Shown here: positions 51,711-61,800 of the stretch, piece by piece | Numbering within the stretch: the first letter of the stretch is position 1 | Layout: each line of letters starts with the position of its first letter | Source of the DNA: Leadbetterella lacustris | GTDB taxonomy: Bacteria > Bacteroidota > Bacteroidia > Cytophagales > Spirosomataceae | Assembly: GCA_965234335.1 (NCBI GenBank) | Contig: OZ248425.1 | Span: forward strand, 145,472 to 209,471 | Reading direction: 5' to 3' | DNA: 64,000 nucleotides | Translations under genes and position numbers: made by a program | Notes under the pieces: model-generated | Databases searched by the model: none | Told to the model about the DNA's origin: nothing | Seen by the model: the letters and a program-made list of their open reading frames with translations, nothing else

Positions 51711-52547
51711 ATGATGCTAGACCTCAAAACCGAATACAAACGTTGCTTCGAACAGATAACCGCTTATGAACCCTCAGAAGCCAAGGAAATAGCTTTTATG
51801 GTTTTCAATGAACTTTTGGGTATTACCAAAAATGACTTAATCGCCTCAAAATCAATCAATGAAGAGCAGCTGTCAGAAATGGATAACATCATTAAGCGTG
51901 TCAATACTTTTGAACCTATCCAATATATTTTGGGCAAGACATGGTTTTATGAACATAGCTTTATGGTGAACGAAAATGTCCTCATCCCACGCCCAGAAAC
52001 GGAGGAATTGGTGCAGCGAGCCTTAAGACTTTCACCAAAAACAATCTTGGACTTAGGAACGGGCAGCGGTATTATAGCCATCAGCACGGCATTGGGTTTA
52101 AAAAATGTAGAGGCTTTTGCTATTGATATTTCCGACAATGCATTAGAAATTGCCAAAAGAAATAATGAAAATCTAAAAGCAAATGTAATCATCCAAAAAG
52201 CAGATATTTTAAATTTTGAAAGTCCATTTGGTAAACAGAAATTTGATTTAATCGTGAGTAATCCACCTTATGTTAAAGAGAATGAAATGACTGAAATGCG
52301 GGAGAATGTCATAAGCTTTGAGCCACACTTAGCACTTTTTGTAAGTGATGAGAATCCACTAATTTTTTATAAAAAAATTGCAGAAATTGGTCTAGTTTAT
52401 TTGGAAAACAATGGCCATGTTTTGGTAGAGATTAATAGTTATTTCGGACAAGAAACTTGCGATGTATTCACCAACGCTGGATATTCCAAAGTAGAATTAA
52501 TTCAAGATTTTTTCGGAAAAGACCGTATGGTCTTGGCAAAAAAATAA
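51711..52547 (+). CDS. prmC: Peptide chain release factor N5-glutamine methyltransferase
   Basis: 278 residues from the first of two adjacent ATGs. An N-terminal helical release-factor-binding domain (about 1-95, with PIQYILGKTWFYEHSFMVNE) is followed by a SAM-binding Rossmann core: ILDLGTGSGIIAISTAL, EAFAIDISDNALEIAKRNNE and the catalytic SNPPYVKENEM. It methylates the GGQ glutamine of RF1 and RF2 to speed termination. The start codon directly follows the terminator T-run of the upstream gene, so no separate 5' leader is visible. Confidence 0.93.
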   Translation: MMLDLKTEYKRCFEQITAYEPSEAKEIAFMVFNELLGITKNDLIASKSINEEQLSEMDNIIKRVNTFEPIQYILGKTWFYEHSFMVNENVLIPRPETEELVQRALRLSPKTILDLGTGSGIIAISTALGLKNVEAFAIDISDNALEIAKRNNENLKANVIIQKADILNFESPFGKQKFDLIVSNPPYVKENEMTEMRENVISFEPHLALFVSDENPLIFYKKIAEIGLVYLENNGHVLVEINSYFGQETCDVFTNAGYSKVELIQDFFGKDRMVLAKK

Positions 52548-52616
52548 GCGTTTTTCGATTCAAATTCGTCCAATTAAATATAATTAGCTAAATTCACATT
52601 ATTGAAAACCTACTCT

Positions 52617-53588
52617 ATGAATAAAATAGATTCTTTATATGAAAAAATAGATGATGTACTTGCCGAAGTTCACAAAGTAGTTATAGGGCAAGAATATCTC
52701 ATTAATAGATTGCTGATTGGCTTGTTTACGGACGGTCATATTTTGCTTGAAGGCGTTCCTGGATTGGCCAAAACGAAGACTGTCAATACTTTGGCAAAAG
52801 TTTTGGACTTGGGCTTCAGAAGGGTACAATTTACTCCTGATTTATTGCCTTCGGATTTAGTCGGAACCATGATTTATAACCAAAAATCTGGTGATTTTGA
52901 AGTAAAAAAAGGACCCATATTTGCTAATTTAATTCTAGCAGATGAAGTAAACCGTGCTCCCGCCAAAGTACAATCTGCGTTATTAGAAGCCATGGCAGAG
53001 AAACAAATCACTATTGGTGAAGAATCATTTCAGTTAGACCCTCCTTTCTTGGTGATGGCCACCCAAAACCCCGTGGAACAAGAAGGAACTTATCCCCTGC
53101 CTGAAGCACAAGTGGATAGATTTATGATGAAAGTTTATGTAGATTATCTCGACAAAAAATCAGAGCTGGAGATGATTCGCAAGATTGCCAACATGGATTT
53201 CAAAGAAAACGTTAAATCTGTTTTGGGCAAAAATGATATTCTAGAAATCAAGAAAATAATCAACGGAATAACGATTTCGGATATGTTGGAACGCTACATT
53301 GTGGAGTTAGTTTTTGCGACCAGAAACCCCGAGGATTATGGTTTAAAAGAAGAGGCCAGATACATACAATACGGCGTTTCACCTAGAGCCGGCATTGCCA
53401 TTCACAAGGCCGCAAAAGCCCTGGCATTCTTTGACAGGCGTGATTACGTACTACCAGAAGACATCAAAGCCGTAGTAAGCGATGTATTCAACCATCGCAT
53501 CATACTGAACTACGAAGCCGAAGCCGATGGCATCAATACCCGACAGATTGTGGAAGCCATTTTGAAAAAAGTAGCTATTGGGGGATGA
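52617..53588 (+). CDS. MoxR-family AAA ATPase
   Basis: 323 residues from the ATG at 52617; a TTG at 52602 is also in frame but adds only five residues. Walker A LEGVPGLAKTKTVNTLAKVL, Walker B ILADEVNRAPAKVQSALLEA, and the sensor loop MATQNPVEQEGTYPLPEAQV with the Arg-finger region DRFMMKVYV. MoxR ATPases are chaperone-like and act with DUF58 and von Willebrand A proteins. Here no DUF58 or vWA gene follows, because the next gene is convergent, so the partner must be elsewhere. Confidence 0.92.
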   Translation: MNKIDSLYEKIDDVLAEVHKVVIGQEYLINRLLIGLFTDGHILLEGVPGLAKTKTVNTLAKVLDLGFRRVQFTPDLLPSDLVGTMIYNQKSGDFEVKKGPIFANLILADEVNRAPAKVQSALLEAMAEKQITIGEESFQLDPPFLVMATQNPVEQEGTYPLPEAQVDRFMMKVYVDYLDKKSELEMIRKIANMDFKENVKSVLGKNDILEIKKIINGITISDMLERYIVELVFATRNPEDYGLKEEARYIQYGVSPRAGIAIHKAAKALAFFDRRDYVLPEDIKAVVSDVFNHRIILNYEAEADGINTRQIVEAILKKVAIGG

Positions 53589-53719
53589 TGGGTTTGACGC
53601 TTGATTCGATTTTAGATTGATTCAGTTTTGTTTGATTTCCAAAAGATTTTAGGTTTTCAAAACACTTCTAATTTTAAAATTTCAGCAATAAAGAGCAATG
53701 AAAAGGGGATTATAATTTA

Positions 53720-55783
53720 TTATCTCAAAATAGTGATTTCCCCTGATTTATGCATTCTTGGACCGTTTTCAGGGATAACGGAATATGAGTATAGGTATTG
53801 GCCTGATTCTAAATCTTTCCCATCAAATCGACCATCCCAGGTTTCCGAGAAATTGTTTATTTGTTTTATTTGTTGACCAAACCTATTGTAAATTTTCAAA
53901 ACGAACTTATCTTTTGTTTTAAACTTACCCGTGAATTTTAAAACATCATTGGTGCCATCTCCATTGGGACTAAAAGCGGTGGGAATATAAATGGTCGAAG
54001 GAATGTCTAAAGATTGGATATTTGAAGTGGATGCAGGTTGGTCAATATCCGAGCTAACTGCCTTTATGACAAAGTTTGTTTGACCCAAATAAGGACTCAA
54101 ATCAAGTTTATAATTATTATTAGAAACCTCATCTAATTTAGAAAGCATACCACTTGAGTCATCCATGTGAAATATTTCATAATTCAGAACTTTTTGACTA
54201 GAAAAAGGACTGGCACTTGTCCATTTTAATTCATCTGGAAGAATGACATCTAAGTAAATTGAAGAAGCACTATCACTTAACTTAGAATAGCTATTACACT
54301 GATCTAAAAAACCTATTTTGTAGGATTCAGTTTTGCTAACCTCAGTAGAATCAGTAAAAATCATGCTGGCATTTTGTACACTATCCATCTTGTAATAATT
54401 TCCTTCTTTTAACTTATATAAAAACCATTTTTCTTTCTTTAAAGGCCAAACACCGTCATCTTCAAAATGAACCTGATTTTTGTTTTTTTTCGTAGTTACA
54501 AAAAAGTTTGAAGAAGCTGGAACCAATACCTTGCTTTGATCTATACAGACTTTGTTTGAAACACTAACACCTCTGTATTGTATGTAATTTAATGTCCCTG
54601 AAATCGTTTGCTCTGTTGAATAGCAATACTTCTTTTTACAATCAACGGGTTTATGATTAAATGCCGATGCATCTTCGTTCATTGGTGATATGGGTGATGT
54701 ATTAGAATTTCCTTCAATGACTTTAATTTTGATAGTAGACCTATAATAACTTGACCCTAAAGCTAGGTTTATGAACGTCGGAGCTATATTAACCCCCTTG
54801 AATAAAGTTGGATATTTACTCCAAACCAATTCATTTTGATTTTGATCTGGATTAAACTTGGCGGAAAATATTGGTCGAGTACATAGCTCAGCAGACTCTT
54901 CTAATTGACCGCAGAAATTATTCTTTCTAACAAAATAACAATATGATTTTGAAGTGTCAGGAATAGTTAACTCATAATCTCCAGGAATTAAATTTTCCTT
55001 AATAGCAACTGCCGAAACCAACGGCATGTTCTTTTCATATCTGAATAGCGTTGGACTTAACGTTGGATCTCCATAATAAGGCCCCGAATATTCTAATTTG
55101 ACGGTTGATAAATTGAGTAGCGTAAGTTTGTCAATATTAGGATGAAATGGTAAACTGGTTATAATGGATTTGAAAGGAATTGATTTGAATGAACCAGGAA
55201 AAACTTGACAACTTTTTGAAGGATCTGTATATGAACCAGATATTCTATAACTAGCTGGCAAGGAAACTGACTTTCTGATTTTGTATGGCAATTCAGACTT
55301 GTCTATAAGTATTCGCTGTCCTTGTAATTCAAGAAGATAAGAATCAAAATTGTTTAAAGCATGCTTGGGTATATTAAACTCAACTGAAGAACCACACGAA
55401 GTGTAACTATACTCCGGTACATTATTAGTCATTACATTCACATTACGGCAGGCAATAGAGGTTTTGCCATTAATTTCCCCAATTTGTAGTATGGTATAAA
55501 CTTTTGATTTCCCAGAATCTCTGTAAGTATGACTACTATTAGACACTGAAATTTCGCTAGCTTCTTCAAATGATTCAGATTGATAATCAAAGATGTATTT
55601 AATATTTTTACCATTAGATTGATCTCGGAGGCTAATAGACTGAGAAATGCAAATATTTTCTGCACTCAATTCAAATCCACCTCTCGTATAGTTTGTATTG
55701 CTACATAAACCTTGGGCAGTACTTTGAGAGCCCAATAAATTCAGTAGAATTATAAATAATCCTATTTTTATAAAACTATACAT
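53720..55783 (-). CDS. T9SS type B surface protein with gliding-motility-associated C-terminal domain
   Basis: 687 residues. Signal peptide about 1-23 (ending QSTAQ). The middle consists of Cys-poor beta-rich domains, with no fold recognised by eye. The C-terminus is a clear CHU_C/type B sorting domain: IYIPTAFSPNGDGTNDVLKF, then VLKIYNRFGQQIKQI, WDGRFDGKDLESGQYLYSY and a basic end GEITILR. Type IX secretion exports it and may attach it to the surface. It starts 9 nt downstream of the terminator of the giant gene on the same strand. Confidence 0.9.
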   Translation of the reverse strand: MYSFIKIGLFIILLNLLGSQSTAQGLCSNTNYTRGGFELSAENICISQSISLRDQSNGKNIKYIFDYQSESFEEASEISVSNSSHTYRDSGKSKVYTILQIGEINGKTSIACRNVNVMTNNVPEYSYTSCGSSVEFNIPKHALNNFDSYLLELQGQRILIDKSELPYKIRKSVSLPASYRISGSYTDPSKSCQVFPGSFKSIPFKSIITSLPFHPNIDKLTLLNLSTVKLEYSGPYYGDPTLSPTLFRYEKNMPLVSAVAIKENLIPGDYELTIPDTSKSYCYFVRKNNFCGQLEESAELCTRPIFSAKFNPDQNQNELVWSKYPTLFKGVNIAPTFINLALGSSYYRSTIKIKVIEGNSNTSPISPMNEDASAFNHKPVDCKKKYCYSTEQTISGTLNYIQYRGVSVSNKVCIDQSKVLVPASSNFFVTTKKNKNQVHFEDDGVWPLKKEKWFLYKLKEGNYYKMDSVQNASMIFTDSTEVSKTESYKIGFLDQCNSYSKLSDSASSIYLDVILPDELKWTSASPFSSQKVLNYEIFHMDDSSGMLSKLDEVSNNNYKLDLSPYLGQTNFVIKAVSSDIDQPASTSNIQSLDIPSTIYIPTAFSPNGDGTNDVLKFTGKFKTKDKFVLKIYNRFGQQIKQINNFSETWDGRFDGKDLESGQYLYSYSVIPENGPRMHKSGEITILR

Positions 55784-55791
55784 AATCTAGT

Positions 55792-55827
55792 TAAAAAAGT
55801 TTAGAGCCCTATTTGGGCTCTAAACTT
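55792..55827 (-). terminator. Terminator of the giant repeat-protein gene
   Basis: AAGTTTAGAGCCC pairs with GGGCTCTAAACTT over 12-13 bp with a 5-nt loop; in the minus direction six Ts follow. The ATG of the next gene lies 9 nt beyond. Confidence 0.92.
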
Positions 55828-55843
55828 AATAATTATTCAAACT

Positions 55844-58800
55844 TTACTTTTCAATCGTTATAAAACTTACAATAGGTTTAGCATAGCCCTTGACTTTTAT
55901 GTGGTAGAAATATGTTCCTGATGGTACAAACTCAGTACCGGCATTTACTAAAATACCCCTATTTGACCTTCCGTCCCACCCAATCAGTTCTAATTTCCTA
56001 TCCAAATTATCACTCACAAATACCGTGCCACCCCAACGGTTTACTATGGTAATTTGTTCTATTTCAAGACCTCCGTCTACCTTTATTGTTAAATTATCAT
56101 TCATACCATCTCCATTGGGTGAGAATCCTCCAGCTATTTTAATGTTGGATGATGGATCAATCGAATCATTTGGTATATAGAAAATCGTAGAATCAGATTT
56201 TGAAGGGTTAATGATTAAACCGTTGTTAGAAATGTCATTTACGTATTTGCCTAAAGAATCAATGCCATGGGCTTTTATGCTATTTACATACGGGCCAAAA
56301 TAAGTTCCATATTTTAATTCAACTTTGAATCTAATAGTATCTGTTCTTCCTGCTTCAAAAATCGTAGAGGAATTTGGTACAATTAGCCTATAATCTGATA
56401 TACCATCAAAATTTTGATTCGGAGCTAAATTACTTCCAGCATTTACTGCTGGCTTTGAAGAAATAATAAAACTTATATTTTTTGGGAACATCTTATTTAG
56501 ACTATCCGTCAAATAAACACCACTTAATGGAGTTTTACCCGTATTTTTTACTATTGCCATGTAAGTAACACTGTAGGTAAGGTTATCTATTTTAGCAGAG
56601 TCAATTACAGCAAGAGAAGTGGCGATAGAACCAATAACATTACCTGAATTTTGCAAATAAAATTTGGTTGAAACATTATTGTCTTTAGGACTTCCGTTTT
56701 GGTCTGGGTCCGCCTCTAATCCTTCGTTGGACACATCCGAAATTTCTCTATTTTTACCAGCGTATGCTGTTGCAGAATTAAAATACTCATTACCCACAGC
56801 ATCTTTTTTATCCACTCTTACTTTAAAACTTACTACAACCGACTTCCCTGGTTGAAGTGAACTTAATGAATCTATAAGCAATGTTGTATTTGGTGATTTT
56901 CCATTATAATTCGGGTTGATTTTTAATGAAGCATCTCCAACAGCTACATCCAAGACTTCAAGTATCGAAATTTTGTCTCCAAAGGTTTTACTTAAATCAT
57001 CCATCAGTTGAATGTTATTCAAGGTATTTACTCCCATGTTTTCAATTTTCAAACTAAACGGAACTTCAAATTTATTGGAGTCTAGTTTAGTTACCTGACC
57101 GACGCTTTTGCTTAAACCGATTAAATCAAGATTTATGTTTTGATTGTTAATAATGAATGTGCTGCTGTTATTAGATTGCTTCAGATCTATTTGATCTAAG
57201 GACGTCAATTCTGCCTTGTTTTCAATTCTGCCAAAAGACACCACTTTTGCCTTATAGGTAATCATAACCACCTCATCTTTTGTAAGCTTGGCTATTTTTG
57301 AAAGAATTACACCATTCTCAATTTTGGCATTTGAGCTTAGCGAATCTATCTCTAAACCAAATGGTATGATGTCTCTAACAACAACATTGGTGGCCGCTAC
57401 TGCTTTATTATTTGTAACTTTTATGGTATAATAAACATAATTGTTCAATGCCACAGAAGTTAGGTTGGCCTTCTTAGTCAATTCTATATCAACGCCCAAA
57501 GTACTGTCTATTTGTATTCCGCCAGTACCACAAGAAACAATTTTTACATTTACAACCGAACCACTGCTATAACATCCTTCTTTGCTTCTTTCAAATAAAT
57601 AGAAGGTGCCTGTTCCAACCATTCCAACAGAAGGTAATATCGGTGATCCCGGATTATTCTCCGTATGAAACTCGAATGCCCCCCCTTGCGTTGAAGGATT
57701 TCCTAATATTGCATTGTTCAAATTAACACTCTCATACGGACAAATATTTCGTAATTCTGATATTACCGTAGGTTTTATTACATTAGAACCAACGGTTATC
57801 TTAATACTGTTTGATACACCACTTTCACATTTTCCACTTACTGCCTTACATACGGCTGTGTAAGTAAATGTTCCAGATATCGGAGAGCTAACATTTAAAA
57901 TAGTGCCTTTAAATCCATTTGACCAGATTACCTCACCTAAGCAACCTTTAGCTGTTAAAGTTGTAGTCTCTACAGTACAAATTGTACTCTTTAAACATGA
58001 AATGACAGGTGCATTCGGAACACCAACCATTACACACAAAGTATCCGATGTTTCGCTTAAACAAGACCCTTCTTTACAGCGTGCAGTATATTTTGAGCTA
58101 GAAGAAGGCGTAATATTTATGGTTTTGCCTGTCATTCCATTTGACCAAACAATTTGCCCTTGACAATTTTCTGCAGTAATATCCACACTTTCTCCTGCAC
58201 AAATTAAATCTTTAATACAAGATATCGATGGTTTAGTCAGATTGATATATCGAATATTAAGAACATTAGAAGCTACACTAAAGCAAGTTTCACCACTTTT
58301 ACAGATGGCAGTGTAACTGGCAGAAAACTGAGGCCTAATAGTAATTGATTTGCCTGTTTGTCCATTCGACCAAATTACTATACCACTTTCACAACCAGTT
58401 GCAGTTAATTGAATATCCTCAACTGAACACACCTCCATTTTGTTTGCGGTTATGACTGGTGCTACAGCAGAACCTGAAGTAACTACCACAACATTCGAAT
58501 TTTGAGACGTTCCACAGCTTGTAGAACAAATAGCAGTGTAGCTTCCCGCTCCTACTTCTTTGCTAGTCCCTGTTCCTAAACCACCTGACCAAGTGATGGT
58601 TCCATCTGCACAGCCTGTTGCGGTCAATATTGCTTTGTCTGTTCCACATACTATGATCTTGTTCGAAGCAATTACTGGTGCTACTGGTGCTGGCTTACTT
58701 CCGATTGTAATGGTATTTGAATTACCTGATGTTCCACATGAGCTCGTACAGGTTGCCGTATAGCTTCCCGCTCCTACTTCTTTGCTAGTCCCTGTTCCCA

Positions 58801-61800
58801 AACCAGCTGACCAAGTGATGGTTCCGCCAGTACAGCCCGTTGCAGTCAAGCTTGCTTTGTCTGTTCCACATACCTCCGTCTTGTTGGTTGCTATTACTGG
58901 GGCTACTGGTGCTGGAATAATTTGGATACTAATCTGACCCGTTGCTTGTGTACAAGGATTTGGATTTGTTGAATTACACACACTTATTGGTAATTCTTTT
59001 AAGGATTTACATGTTCCAACAAGATTGTTCAAATTTTGACCTACTGTCAATCCACTAATCGTTGATTTATATGTTATTGCAGCAACTATATAACTTCCAG
59101 AGGCAACACTTGTAAAGGTTGGCAAGTCTTTTATTTGAAGTATTTCCTTCGAAGAGTTCGTTAACACAAATTTTGTGGAAACCCCTGCTCCAGAACTACC
59201 ACCTGAAGATACAACTGTAATATTTCCTGCTTGGTAATCGCAAGTCAATGGGGTGACTGCACCTGTTGAAGTACCACATATAGCCGTTATTATTTGTGAA
59301 GCATTTAAATTAACGGTAATACTATTTCCTGTCATACCATTTGACCAAGTTACAGTTGATGAACAACCTACAGCAGTTAAAGCAATTGGTTTTCCAGCAC
59401 AAACAGCTGCACTTGGACCATTTATTGTAAAGGAACTATTGCTTATTGAAATTATAACTGAATTTGAATTCGCAGAAGATCCGCAAACAGTTGTACATAT
59501 TGCAGTGTAGCTCCCCGCTCCTACTTGAATTGGGTTTTGCGTACTGCCATTATGAGACCAAGTAACCGTTCCCGAACAACCTGTAGCCGTTAAGGTAGCT
59601 TGATTATTACCACAAATACTGTTCGTGTTTGCAGTTATCGTTGGTGCATTTGGTGTTCCACCACCGCTTTGGATCTGAATGCTATTAGAGCTCATGCTCG
59701 TTCCGCAACTGTTCCTACAAGTAGCTGTATATGTACCAACACCTACTTGGATAGACGTTTGCGTACTACCACTAGGAGACCAAGTAACCGTACCCGAACA
59801 TCCTGTGGCCGTTAAGGTAGCTTTTTGCGTTCCACAAATACTTGTTGCACTTGCAGATATAACCGGAGCATTTGGTGTTCCACCACCGCTTTGGATCTGT
59901 ATGCTATTAGAGCTCATGCTCGTTCCGCAACTGTTCGTACAAGTAGCAGAATAAGTACCAACACCTACTTGGATAGAGGTTTGCGTACTGCCACTAGGAG
60001 ACCAAGTAACCGTACCCGAACAACCTGTGGCCGTTAAGGTAGCTTGTTGCGTTCCACAAATACTTGTTGCACTTGCAGATATAACCGGAGCATTTGGTGT
60101 TCCACCACCGCTTTGAATCTGAATGCTGTTTGAGCTCATGCTCGTTCCGCAACTGTTTGTACAAGTAGCTGTATATGTACCCGCTCCTACTTGAATTGGG
60201 TTTTGCGTACTGCCACTAGGAGACCAAGTAACCGTACCCGAACAACCTGTGGCCGTTAAGGTAGCTTGTTGCGTTCCACAAATACTTGTTGCACTTGCAG
60301 ATATAACTGGAGCATTTGGTGTTCCACCACCGCTTTGAATCTGAATGCTGTTTGAGCTCATGCTCGTTCCGCAACTGTTTGTACAAGTAGCTGTATATGT
60401 ACCTGCACCTACTTGGATAGACGTTTGCGTACTACCACTAGGAGACCAAGTAACCGTACCCGCACAACCTGTGGCTGTTAAGGTAGCTTGTTGCGTTCCA
60501 CAAATACTTGTTGCACTTGCAGATATAACCGGAGCATTTGGTGTTCCACCACCGCTTTGGATCTGAATACTGTTTGAGCTCATGCTCGTTCCGCAACTGT
60601 TCCTACAAGTAGCTGTATATGTACCAGCACCTACTTGGATAGACGTTTGCGTAATGCCACTAGGAGACCAAGTAACCGTACCCGCACAACCGGTGGCCGT
60701 TAAGGTAGCTTGTTGCGTTCCACAAATACTTGTTGCACTTGCAGATATAACCGGAGCATTTGGTGTTCCACCACCGCTTTGAATCTGAATGCTATTAGAG
60801 CTCATGCTCGTTCCGCAACTGTTCGTACAAGTAGCTGAATAAGTACCAACACCTACTTGGATAGACGTTTGCGTACTGCCACTAGGAGACCAAGTAACCG
60901 TACCCGAACAACCTGTGGACGTTAAGGTAGCTTGATTATTACCACAAATACTGTTCGTGTTTGCAGTTATCGTTGGTGCATTTGGTGTTCCACCACCGCT
61001 TTGGATCTGAATGCTATTAGAGCTCATGCTCGTTCCGCAACTGTTTGTACAAGTAGCTGTATATGTACCAACACCTACTTGGATAGAGGTTTGCGTACTG
61101 CCATTATGAGACCAAGTAACCGTTCCCGAACAACCTGTAGCCGTTAAGGTAGCTTGATTATTACCACAAATACTGTTCGTGTTTGCAGTTATCGTTGGTG
61201 CATTTGGTGTTCCACCACCGCTTTGGATCTGAATGCTATTAGAGCTCATGCTCGTTCCGCAACTGTTTGTACAAGTAGCTGTATATGTACCAACACCTAC
61301 TTGGATAGAGGTTTGCGTACTGCCATTATGAGACCAAGTAACCGTTCCCGAACAACCTGTAGCCGTTAAGGTAGCTTGATTATTACCACAAATACTGTTC
61401 GTGTTTGCAGTTATCGTTGGTGCATTTGGTGTTCCACCACCGCTTTGAATCTGAATGCTGTTTGAGCTCATGCTCGTTCCGCAACTGTTTGTACAAGTAG
61501 CTGTATATGTACCCGCTCCTACTTGAATTGGGTTTTGCGTACTGCCACTAGGAGACCAAGTAACCGTACCCGAACATCCTGTGGCCGTTAAGGTAGCTTT
61601 TTGCGTTCCACAAATACTTGTTGCACTTGCAGATATAACCGGAGCATTTGGTGTTCCACCACCGCTTTGGATCTGAATACTATTAGAGCTCATGCTCGTT
61701 CCGCAACTGTTCCTACAAGTAGCTGTATATGTACCAGCACCTACTTGGATAGAGGTTTGCGTACTGCCACTAGGAGACCAAGTAACCGTACCCGCACAAC

